Part shown: positions 1-5,149 of the stretch, piece by piece
Numbering within the stretch: the first letter of the stretch is position 1
Layout: each line of letters begins with the position of its first letter
Assembly: GCA_947631365.1 (NCBI GenBank)
Contig: CANRLB010000062.1
Span: forward strand, 1 to 6,126
Source of the DNA: an uncultured Bacilli bacterium
GTDB taxonomy: Bacteria > Bacillota_I > Bacilli_A > RF39 > UBA660
DNA length: 6,126 bases
Reading direction: 5' to 3'
Program-made: the position numbers and the translations under genes
Notes under the pieces: generated by a model
Database searches by the model: none
The model's input: the letters and a program-made list of their open reading frames with translations, nothing else
Told to the model about the DNA's origin: nothing

Positions 1-207
1 TTCTTCTGCTTCCAAGATTAATGGTTCATATTCTTTCATGGTTGATAAAATATTTTGATATTCTCTTTTATAATAGTCTACTAATTCATCATTATTAAAT
101 TCTTTTCTTTTTGGTATTTTAATTATATCTACTGGGCGGACTAATTCTTTATTAGTATTTATTTTATGATGCTTAAATATATTTTTTATTATCTCCAATA
201 AATTCAT
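1..207 (-). CDS. Unrecognised protein, N-terminal 69 residues only (3' end beyond window)
   Basis: An open frame runs from an ATG at 207 to the left edge without a stop, giving the first 69 residues of a protein I do not recognise. The start is well supported: AGGGGAG lies about 7 nt upstream, and an extended -10 promoter lies about 30 nt upstream. The peptide begins MNLLEIIKNIFKHHK, followed by a Lys-rich stretch and then KREYQNILSTMKEYEPLILE, which looks helical and charged. There is no signal peptide or membrane segment. It lies downstream of fic on the same strand, but a terminator-like hairpin and its own promoter separate the two, so it is probably an independent transcription unit. Function cannot be assigned from the visible part. 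Confidence 0.7.
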   Translation of the reverse strand, partial: MNLLEIIKNIFKHHKINTNKELVRPVDIIKIPKRKEFNNDELVDYYKREYQNILSTMKEYEPLILEAEE

Positions 208-236
208 AATTAATCTCCCCTGAAAAAGTAATACTT

Positions 237-245
237 ATTATATCA
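237..245 (-). promoter_or_regulatory. Extended -10 promoter for the unrecognised left-edge gene
   Basis: Read on the minus strand this is TGATATAAT, a perfect TGnTATAAT extended -10 element. No convincing -35 is seen 17 nt upstream, where the sequence is T-rich, but extended -10 promoters often do without one. The expected transcript start is near 230, leaving a short leader that contains AGGGGAG before the ATG at 207. The element lies at the downstream end of repeat copy 1, and the matching element in copy 2 serves fic. Confidence 0.6.
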
Positions 246-322
246 TCAATTTCTTAAAATAAAAAGAAAATACTTACCAAATCTCTAGAGAATTGGTAAG
301 TAAATTGCTATTTTCTTAAAAT
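238..322. repeat. Intergenic direct repeat, copy 1 (about 86 bp)
   Basis: This segment aligns with 1051-1136 in the same orientation, with roughly nine differences including a 1-nt indel (about 90% identity by eye). Shared blocks include AAATCTCTAGA, AATTGGTAAGTAAATTG and TATTTTCTTAAAAT. The two copies bracket fic. Copy 1 holds an intact hairpin (272-301) and a promoter (237-245). It also has an internal duplication: the 26 bp at 251-276 recur exactly at 313-338, the second copy overlapping the fic stop codon. Confidence 0.8.
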
Positions 323-338
323 AAAAAGAAAATACTTA
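251..338. repeat. 26-bp exact direct repeat (251-276 and 313-338) around a hairpin
   Basis: Positions 251-276 and 313-338 are identical over 26 bp; the unit starts TTCTTAAAATAAAAAG and ends AAAATACTTA. They flank the 272-301 hairpin. The right unit includes the fic stop codon (TAA at 338-336), so the duplication reaches the end of the gene. Around the right unit, TATTTTCTT (309-317) can also pair with AAGAAAATA (326-334). The sequence is low in complexity, but an exact 26-bp match is unlikely to be chance. Confidence 0.7.
255..301 (-). terminator. Terminator-like hairpin downstream of fic
   Basis: Arms ACTTACCAA (272-280) and TTGGTAAGT (293-301) are perfectly complementary. Between them is the palindrome TCTCTAGAGA (282-291), so the whole 30-nt segment folds with only one mismatched pair (281/292). 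On the minus strand the hairpin is followed by a T-rich run (ATTTTCTTTTTATTTT), as expected for intrinsic termination of fic. In repeat copy 2 the left arm has mutated and the hairpin is largely lost. Confidence 0.6.
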
Positions 339-1022
339 TCTTTTTTTTATTAATATTTGAGTATCTAACTCTCCGTCAATTTTTTTTATTATTAAATTTT
401 CCATGAAGCTGTTATCTTTATTTTCAATGTACTTTTGTATAGCTTCATAATAACAATCAGCATTATCATATTTTAATCCTATCATTGGATAACCTAATCT
501 TGCTAATTCTAAATTCATAAATGCTCTTGCAGTTCGGCCATTACCATCATAGAAAGGATGAATATTACATAAAAATTCTAAATGAAAATAAGTGAGCTTT
601 GTAATAAATTCTATATTTGTTCTTTCATACCAATCTATTAATTTTTGTAATCTTGGAATAAATATTTCTTGAGATGGTAAAATAATATTATTAATCATAT
701 CATTATTTCCTACTCTATAAAATCCTTTTTCACATGGAAGTAGATATGAACAGTGGTATAGGACAGTTCTATTTAATTCTTGGAGAAATTCTTCTGTTAA
801 AGGTCGTTTATATCCTTTAGGATAGGGAAATGAACTTTCTTCACACATAATATAATTTATATAATGATAAACATCTGCTATTCCATTTAATTCACTTCTA
901 CTTGGATTTTGACGTACATTCTTTTTTATGACTTCATGATCAATGTTTTCTATTTCTTCTTTTGTAAATGCTCTTAAGCTATCTAGGTATTCTTTTTTAT
1001 TTTCTATTTCTTTTATAGTCAT
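336..1022 (-). CDS. Fic-domain protein, probable protein adenylyltransferase
   Basis: The 228-residue protein carries a complete Fic motif at 155-166, HPFYDGNGRTAR. H155 is the expected catalytic base, D159 should hold Mg2+, the GNGR loop binds phosphates, and R163 and R166 are conserved. Fic enzymes usually transfer AMP from ATP to a Ser, Thr or Tyr hydroxyl of a target protein. The segment around residues 100-112 (GFYRVGNND...) fits the target-binding flap. No membrane segment or signal is seen, so it should be cytoplasmic. Length and layout match small stand-alone Fic proteins. The N-terminal SRSELNGI (41-48) lies where many Fic proteins have the inhibitory [S/T]xxxE[G/N] helix, but the key Ser and Glu positions appear to be R42 and N46. 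The start at 1022 follows a weak AAGTGA site and an extended -10 promoter. A terminator-like hairpin follows the gene, which lies between two direct repeats, suggesting a mobile or recombinable cassette. No separate antitoxin gene is adjacent. The target is unknown. Confidence 0.9.
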   Translation of the reverse strand: MTIKEIENKKEYLDSLRAFTKEEIENIDHEVIKKNVRQNPSRSELNGIADVYHYINYIMCEESSFPYPKGYKRPLTEEFLQELNRTVLYHCSYLLPCEKGFYRVGNNDMINNIILPSQEIFIPRLQKLIDWYERTNIEFITKLTYFHLEFLCNIHPFYDGNGRTARAFMNLELARLGYPMIGLKYDNADCYYEAIQKYIENKDNSFMENLIIKKIDGELDTQILIKKR

Positions 1023-1049
1023 TTAAATCACTTCGCTTTCGTAATGGAT

Positions 1050-1058
1050 ATTATACCA
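1050..1058 (-). promoter_or_regulatory. Extended -10 promoter of fic
   Basis: On the minus strand this reads TGGTATAAT, a perfect TGnTATAAT element, 28 nt before the fic ATG. No good -35 is visible. It lies at the end of repeat copy 2, at the same place as the promoter in copy 1, so fic and the left-edge gene probably share promoter properties. Confidence 0.6.
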
Positions 1059-1136
1059 TCAATTACTTAAAATAAAAAGACAAATACATGCGAAATCTCT
1101 AGAAAATTGGTAAGTAAATTGTTATTTTCTTAAAAT
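1051..1136. repeat. Intergenic direct repeat, copy 2 (about 86 bp)
   Basis: This is the partner of 238-322, in the same orientation and upstream of fic. The conserved blocks are the same, but the left hairpin arm reads TACATGCGAA instead of TACTTACCAA, so the stem is disrupted here. The promoter part is preserved. The second internal 26-bp unit seen in copy 1 is missing beyond CTTAAAAT. Confidence 0.8.
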
Positions 1137-1152
1137 TTATTAAAAATTTCTA

Positions 1153-1181
1153 TTTACAAAAATTATTTTTATTGGTTAAAT
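1153..1181 (+). promoter_or_regulatory. Promoter for the leader ORF and small membrane peptide
   Basis: TTTACA (1153-1158) is a good -35, followed by a 17-nt spacer and TTAAAT (1176-1181), a 4/6 match to the -10 consensus. The transcript would start near 1188, at the edge of TAGGAAGATG, which can pair with the 3' end of the same RNA. Confidence 0.45.
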
Positions 1182-1203
1182 AGAAACTTAGGAAGATGGA
1201 GAA

Positions 1204-1272
1204 ATGTGTTATCTAAACTTTTTTGAAAAAACTCAGGTGGGTTTTGGATACAAAGATGGTGGGTGCCAATGA
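1204..1272 (+). CDS. Candidate 22-residue leader peptide coupled to the membrane peptide
   Basis: ATG at 1204 opens 22 codons (MCYLNFFEKTQ then VGFGYKDGGCQ) ending in TGA at 1270-1272. The TGA overlaps the ATG of the next ORF (1269-1271), the ATGA arrangement of translational coupling. AGGAAG (1190-1195) lies 8 nt upstream as a plausible ribosome site. The peptide has no recognisable family and may matter only through being translated, like mok in the hok/sok type I toxin system. An ORF this short could arise by chance. The coupling, ribosome site and promoter position are what support it. Confidence 0.4.
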   Translation: MCYLNFFEKTQVGFGYKDGGCQ

Positions 1273-1370
1273 ATAAGAAATATCGTGAAACGATACAATT
1301 ATTTATTGTTTTTATGTTAGTTTTAGCACTGCTATTATTAGTCATAAAAATAACTAACCCAGTTGGTTAG
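1269..1370 (+). CDS. 33-residue single-helix membrane peptide, candidate type I toxin
   Basis: This ORF encodes a charged N-terminus (MNKKYRET), an uninterrupted hydrophobic stretch at about residues 9-27 (beginning IQLFIVFMLVLALLLL) and a short tail (KITNPVG). It is a classic one-pass membrane peptide, and its size and layout fit type I toxins, which act by damaging the cell membrane. I cannot match it to a named family such as Fst, TxpA/BsrG, Ldr or Hol-Tox. GGTGGG (1258-1263) is a modest ribosome site 5 nt before the ATG. A 6-bp hairpin (TATCGT 1281-1286 with ACGATA 1290-1295) just inside the gene could slow translation. The 3' end of the ORF overlaps a convergent antisense transcript unit. 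Alternatives are a small regulatory membrane protein or a chance ORF. Confidence 0.6.
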   Translation: MNKKYRETIQLFIVFMLVLALLLLVIKITNPVG

Positions 1371-1406
1371 TCAGCACACATAGGTAACGCTTATTTGCGT
1401 CTTCCT
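1345..1406 (-). ncRNA. Candidate antisense RNA (antitoxin) to the membrane-peptide mRNA
   Basis: A minus-strand promoter at 1413-1441 would start an RNA near 1406. It would cross the 3' untranslated region and last codons of the membrane-peptide gene. It would stop at a hairpin with arms ACTAACC (1353-1359) and GGTTAGT (1365-1371), followed on the minus strand by TATTTTTAT. The resulting ~60-nt RNA has a 5' hairpin (1380-1408 region) and a 3' terminator hairpin. This size and shape resemble known type I RNA antitoxins such as RNA II of the par/fst locus. It is fully complementary to the toxin mRNA across the overlap. No transcript evidence is available from sequence alone. Confidence 0.45.
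1353..1371 (-). terminator. Terminator of the candidate antisense RNA
   Basis: A perfect 7-bp stem (ACTAACC / GGTTAGT) with a 5-nt loop is followed on the minus strand by TATTTTTAT. On the plus strand the stem is followed by CAGCAC and not a T-run, so as a terminator it points only toward the antisense RNA. It lies within the last codons and stop of the membrane-peptide ORF. Confidence 0.5.
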
Positions 1407-1417
1407 ATTTATATTTT
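1380..1417 (+). terminator. Terminator-like hairpin of the membrane-peptide mRNA
   Basis: ATAGG (1380-1384) pairs with CCTAT (1404-1408) and ACGC (1387-1390) with GCGT (1397-1400), separated by a small internal loop. The tract TTATATTTT follows on the plus strand. The right strand of this stem (1398-1407) is also complementary to the 5' end of the mRNA (1189-1198), so the two pairings compete. Confidence 0.45.
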
Positions 1418-1441
1418 AGCATATTTAGTTTTTTTATACAA
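1413..1441 (-). promoter_or_regulatory. Promoter of the candidate antisense RNA
   Basis: On the minus strand TTGTAT (1441-1436), a 17-nt spacer and TAAAAT (1418-1413) form a promoter, and TGC just before the -10 makes it an extended -10. It points against the membrane-peptide gene and away from any long ORF, so a short antisense RNA is its most natural product. It lies just downstream of the secG operon terminator. Confidence 0.5.
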
Positions 1442-1449
1442 TTATGAAT

Positions 1450-1480
1450 AAAAAAACTGTTAAGATTTAAATCCTAACAG
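1450..1480 (-). terminator. Rho-independent terminator of the tilS-ftsH-secG operon
   Basis: Positions 1457-1480 form a near-perfect 24-nt palindrome (outer arms CTGTTA / TAACAG). On the minus strand it is followed by seven T's (1456-1450). The single imperfect pair is a G-U wobble in minus-strand RNA but an A-C mismatch in plus-strand RNA, which favours the minus direction. It begins 6 nt after the secG stop codon. Confidence 0.85.
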
Positions 1481-1486
1481 TCAATT

Positions 1487-1702
1487 CTATATTAAGAATA
1501 ATATTAGAGAAATAACAAAGAAAGCAATTCCTAAAACTAAAGTTAAACGACTTATAAATAGTTCAAATCCTCTTTCTTTCATGTTTTGGAATAATTCTTG
1601 ATTTCCCCCAGTTATAATACCAGCACTATCAGTGGCTTTATTGCTTTGTAATAAAACAATAGCAATTAACAATACAGATATTATTAATAATACAACTTTC
1701 AT
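1487..1702 (-). CDS. secG: Preprotein translocase subunit SecG
   Basis: The 71-residue protein has two membrane helices (about 3-18 and 52-71) joined by a Gly-rich cytoplasmic loop, the standard SecG layout and size. Family signatures are visible: IVLLQSNK at the end of helix 1, ITGGNQELFQ in the loop, and ERGFELFISRLT leading into helix 2. SecG is the small accessory subunit of the SecYEG channel and helps SecA-driven protein export across the cytoplasmic membrane. Its ATG overlaps the ftsH stop (TAATG), with AAAGGAAG a few bases upstream inside the ftsH end, so translation is probably coupled to ftsH. It is the last gene of the operon and is followed at once by a strong terminator. The family assignment is secure. 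Confidence 0.93.
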   Translation of the reverse strand: MKVVLLIISVLLIAIVLLQSNKATDSAGIITGGNQELFQNMKERGFELFISRLTLVLGIAFFVISLILFLI

Positions 1703-3672
1703 TATTTTTCTTCCTTTCTAATTACTTCTTCTAATTCTTCTTCATTCATTTTAGTATAACCTTTTATTTTTAAATCTTTTGCTTTTGTTCTTAGAGCTTC
1801 TAAATTTTCACTAACTTCTTCTTGTTCTTCAAAATCTATTTTACCATTTTTAACTATATATTCAATTTGTTCTTTAGTTAAAGTTTCATATTTCATTAAA
1901 GCTTCTGATAAAAGCATTATTAAATCTTTATTATTTTTGATTATTTCCTTAGCTTTTTCATAACATTCTTCAATAATTTTTCTTGTTTCTCTATCAATCT
2001 CTAATGCAACTTGATCACTAAAGTTTTTGCTTTTACCATAATCTCTTCCTAAGAATACACTTTCAGTTTGTTCTTCATATTGCATAGGTCCTAAATCACT
2101 CATACCATATTCAGTAACCATACTTCTTGCTATTCTAGTAGCTTTCTTAAAATCATCGGAAGCTCCAGTTGAAATCTCATTTAAGAATATTTCTTCAGAT
2201 ACTCTTCCACCAAGAAGACCAGTTATTTGAGCAAGTAATTCGCGTTTGGTTGCAACCAACATTTTTTCTTCTTTTGGAAGCATCATTGTATATCCACCAG
2301 CCATACCTCTTGGAATAATAGTTATTTTATGGACTTCATTAGCATCTTCTAACTTCAAACCTATAACAGCATGTCCAGCTTCATGTAATGAAACAAGTTT
2401 CTTTTCTTTTTCAGTAATTTGTTTACTTGTTTTAGCAGGACCCATAAGAACTCTATCAGTTGCTTCATCAATTTCATTCATACCTATTGCTTCTTTATTG
2501 CGTCTTACTGCAAGTAAAGCAGCTTCATTAAGTAAGTTTTCCAAATCAGCTCCACTAAAACCAGGTGTTCTTTGGCTTAAATTACTTAAATTAACAGACT
2601 TATCTAATATTTTATTTTTAGCATGAACTTTAAGAATTTCTTCTCTTGCTTTAGCATCCGGCAAATTAATTGTAACTTGACGATCGAATCTACCAGGACG
2701 AAGTAATGCTGGATCCAAAACATCAGGACGGTTTGTTGCGGCAATAATAATGATTCCTTCATTTTCACCAAAGCCATCCATCTCAGTAAGTAATTGATTT
2801 AAAGTTTGTTCTCTTTCATCATGACCACCGCCAAGGCCAGTACCTCTTTGTCTTCCTACTGCATCAATTTCATCAATAAATATTAAACAAGGAGCACTTC
2901 TTTTAGCCTCTTTAAACATATCACGAACACGTGATGCTCCAACACCAACAAATAATTCTACAAAATCAGAACCACTTATATAAAAGAATGGTACATTAGC
3001 TTCGCCTGCTACAGCTTTAGCAAGTAAAGTTTTACCAGTTCCTGGAGGACCTACAAGTAAAACACCTTTAGGAATTCTAGCTCCAAGTTTTTGAAATTTC
3101 TTAGGATTTCTTAAGAAATCAATTAATTCTTTGACTTCTTCTTTTTCTTCTGTTAAACCCGCAACATCTTTAAAATTCTTTTTATCACTATCAGAAGAAA
3201 GACGGGCTCTACTTCTTCCAAAATCCACAGAATTTTTATTAGACATAGCAAGCCTTTTAATTAAAATATAACCTAAAACAATCATTAAGACAAAAGGCAA
3301 AACATTAACTACAATATAAAGAATAGTACTACTACCTGGATCACTATTAGTGTCATATTCTTTAATTTCTTGCTCTTTAACATAATCTGTAATGGCTGTA
3401 ATATCTTCACTAATTATTTTAGCTTTAAAACTTTCTGATTCTTTATAATCTTTTAATTTACCTTCTACATAGTAAACATTTTCATTACTATTTGGGGTAA
3501 TTGTCAAAGAAACTACTTCTTCATTTCTTAAATAATCTAGCAATTCACCAGTTTTTAAAGTATTAACTTTATCACCTTGAAATGTAAATATTAAAAGAAT
3601 TACAGCAATAACCCCGATTAATATCGCATAAGGCAAAGTATTTTTCATTCTATCATTATTATTTTTATTCAT
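1702..3672 (-). CDS. ftsH: ATP-dependent zinc metalloprotease FtsH
   Basis: The 656-residue protein is a complete FtsH. Membrane helix 1 is at about 12-31, the extracytoplasmic domain at 32-115, and helix 2 at about 116-138. The AAA+ module shows Walker A GPPGTGKT (208-215), the FVGVG pore loop (241-245), Walker B LIFIDEID (263-270) and a second region of homology with arginine fingers R325 and R328. The peptidase has the zinc site HEAGH (430-434), with D507 in GASDDFKKAT as the likely third ligand. FtsH is a hexameric membrane protease that extracts and degrades damaged or unassembled membrane proteins, including SecY, and some regulators. After residue ~612 comes an acidic linker and a tail (about 623-653; LRTKAKDLKIKGYTKM then EEELEEVI) that resembles a Rho_N/SAP helix-loop-helix. 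That is not usual for FtsH. The start has GGAGG 6 nt upstream inside the end of tilS, which it overlaps by 8 bp. It shares the tilS promoter. Confidence 0.97.
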   Translation of the reverse strand: MNKNNNDRMKNTLPYAILIGVIAVILLIFTFQGDKVNTLKTGELLDYLRNEEVVSLTITPNSNENVYYVEGKLKDYKESESFKAKIISEDITAITDYVKEQEIKEYDTNSDPGSSTILYIVVNVLPFVLMIVLGYILIKRLAMSNKNSVDFGRSRARLSSDSDKKNFKDVAGLTEEKEEVKELIDFLRNPKKFQKLGARIPKGVLLVGPPGTGKTLLAKAVAGEANVPFFYISGSDFVELFVGVGASRVRDMFKEAKRSAPCLIFIDEIDAVGRQRGTGLGGGHDEREQTLNQLLTEMDGFGENEGIIIIAATNRPDVLDPALLRPGRFDRQVTINLPDAKAREEILKVHAKNKILDKSVNLSNLSQRTPGFSGADLENLLNEAALLAVRRNKEAIGMNEIDEATDRVLMGPAKTSKQITEKEKKLVSLHEAGHAVIGLKLEDANEVHKITIIPRGMAGGYTMMLPKEEKMLVATKRELLAQITGLLGGRVSEEIFLNEISTGASDDFKKATRIARSMVTEYGMSDLGPMQYEEQTESVFLGRDYGKSKNFSDQVALEIDRETRKIIEECYEKAKEIIKNNKDLIMLLSEALMKYETLTKEQIEYIVKNGKIDFEEQEEVSENLEALRTKAKDLKIKGYTKMNEEELEEVIRKEEK

Positions 3673-4972
3673 TATTTTCCTCCATGTACTTAAGTATTAT
3701 ATCATACTTTTCTGAAATTTCCTTATCAAATATTGATTTTTTTATTCCAGGTAGCCAAATTATTCTATTTTCGCTGTCAACTACAACAGGATAAACCTTT
3801 CTAAGGTTAATGTCAATCTTAGTATTTTTAAAAATATCATTAACTTTCTTTTTACCTTTCATATTTTTTATTTGCATAATATCATCACTTTTCATACATC
3901 TAATATGAAGAGGTAAAGATAATTCTTTACTATTAAGTCTTATGATATAATTACTTTTTTCATCACTACTAGTAACTTTTTCAATAATATAATTATTTAT
4001 TTTTATATAATCATTAAATTCATAATCATAAATATCACTATTATTATTCTTTTCAATAATTAAATTATTATAACTACGTCTTCCAATAAAACCATTTCCT
4101 AAGTCTATTTTTTTATTTTTAGAATCATTAATTAAACTCAATAAATCTTTTTTATTTTTATCATTTATATCAAATTTTTCATCTTTTTGAATATCTTCAA
4201 TTACATATTCAATTATCTTTTCTTGAATAAATAAATCTTCTTTTTTTAAATTAACAATATTAATTATACCATCCTTATATATATTATCAATCTTATCTTT
4301 AATTATTTTATTTACATAATTATTATATTTTTCTAATTCTTCACTAAATTTAATAAATTTCTTATATACATCTTTGTTTTCTTTTTCTAATAAAGGAATA
4401 ATATTTTTTCTAAATCTATTTCTTGTATAATTAATATCATCATTAGTATAATCATTAAAATATTTAATTTGATTTTCATTATTATAGGCAAGTATTTCTT
4501 TTTTAGTTAAAGTTAAAAGAGGTCTTACTAAGTGATTATTAATTCTAGGTATTCCAATATACCCTTTTAAGTTACTGCCTCTTACTAAACGCATTAATAT
4601 TGTTTCTTCTAAATCATTGGCATGATGAGCTAACATTATATATTTAGCCTGATATTTTTTTAAAAGTTCGTTAAAAAATCGATATCTTTTCTTTCTTCCT
4701 TCGCTTTCACTAAATTTATTATTATGATATTCTTTTATTTTCATATACTCAAAAATAATATTATTATCTATACAATACTTTTTCAAAAATTCTGCTTCTT
4801 CATTTGACTCATTTCTTACTCCATGATTAACATGAGCACAAATAATTTTATTAGGAAAATTATTTTTTAAAACATGTAAAAGACACATTGAATCTGGGCC
4901 AGTTGATGTTGCCACGATCAAAGTATCATCTTTATTTAATAAATTATTTAAAAAAGTAATAACTTCTTTCAT
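3665..4972 (-). CDS. tilS: tRNA(Ile)-lysidine synthase TilS
   Basis: TilS uses ATP to join lysine to C34 of the CAU-anticodon tRNA-Ile, so that the tRNA reads AUA and is charged with Ile instead of Met. The 435-residue protein has the N-type PP-loop at 23-28 (STGPDS, where SGGxDS is usual). Family blocks follow: HVNHGVRN (47-54), AHHANDLEETILMRLVRG (115-132) and NYTRNRFRKNIIPLL (181-195). The C-terminal substrate-binding domain spans about 355-413 and includes KGKKKVNDIF and IIWLPGIKKS. The middle part is very Lys/Asn/Ile-rich, reflecting AT bias. I chose ATG 4972, which starts at MKEVITF. An in-frame GTG at 4981 (3 residues longer) is possible, and neither start has a clear Shine-Dalgarno site. 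It is the first gene of the operon and its end overlaps the ftsH start by 8 bp. The gene is essential in most bacteria. Confidence 0.94.
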   Translation of the reverse strand: MKEVITFLNNLLNKDDTLIVATSTGPDSMCLLHVLKNNFPNKIICAHVNHGVRNESNEEAEFLKKYCIDNNIIFEYMKIKEYHNNKFSESEGRKKRYRFFNELLKKYQAKYIMLAHHANDLEETILMRLVRGSNLKGYIGIPRINNHLVRPLLTLTKKEILAYNNENQIKYFNDYTNDDINYTRNRFRKNIIPLLEKENKDVYKKFIKFSEELEKYNNYVNKIIKDKIDNIYKDGIINIVNLKKEDLFIQEKIIEYVIEDIQKDEKFDINDKNKKDLLSLINDSKNKKIDLGNGFIGRRSYNNLIIEKNNNSDIYDYEFNDYIKINNYIIEKVTSSDEKSNYIIRLNSKELSLPLHIRCMKSDDIMQIKNMKGKKKVNDIFKNTKIDINLRKVYPVVVDSENRIIWLPGIKKSIFDKEISEKYDIILKYMEENNE

Positions 4973-5007
4973 AATAATCACAATGAATATTGTATATTAA
5001 AGGGAAA

Positions 5008-5016
5008 AATATAGCA
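5008..5016 (-). promoter_or_regulatory. tilS: Candidate extended -10 promoter of the tilS operon
   Basis: On the minus strand this reads TGCTATATT (TGn plus 5/6 of TATAAT). The transcript would start near 5001, giving a leader of about 20-30 nt with no evident ribosome site. No strong -35 is found. It is the best candidate between the divergent tilS and Bro-N/ORF6N genes, but the region is so AT-rich that chance matches are likely. Confidence 0.35.
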
Positions 5017-5120
5017 AGCAATATCACTAAATTATCACAAATTGTTTCAAAAATATTTATAAAAAAATGGAAGAAGAAAGATAATTAAAATCTAAAATTA
5101 TAAATTTTTTTAAAAAGGCA

Positions 5121-5149
5121 TTTACAAACATATATTCGCGTGATATGAT
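5121..5149 (+). promoter_or_regulatory. Promoter of the Bro-N/ORF6N gene
   Basis: TTTACA (5121-5126), an exact 17-nt spacer and TATGAT (5144-5149) form a strong promoter, with TG at 5141-5142 giving an extended -10. The transcript would start near 5156, about 40 nt before the ATG, and includes AAGGGGG (5183-5189) as a strong ribosome site. Confidence 0.7.

Noticed and set aside
204..209. NSFMEN in the Fic protein C-terminus (residues 204-209, not bases) as a class III inhibitory motif
   Set aside because: The Ser is three and not four residues before the Glu, so it does not satisfy [S/T]xxxE[G/N].
238..1136. Repeats near fic as a CRISPR array
   Set aside because: There are only two ~86-bp copies separated by a gene, with diverged internal sequence and no regular short spacers or cas genes.
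1186..1268. Leader before the membrane peptide as a metabolite riboswitch
   Set aside because: No known aptamer core (T-box, preQ1, TPP, c-di-GMP and similar) could be recognised, and the downstream peptide is not a metabolic gene. A structured toxin-mRNA leader explains it better.
2246..2626. 126-residue plus-strand ORF inside ftsH
   Set aside because: It lies antisense to the conserved FtsH peptidase/AAA+ region, is Ser/Leu/Ile-rich as expected of a reverse-frame shadow, and has no ribosome site or promoter.
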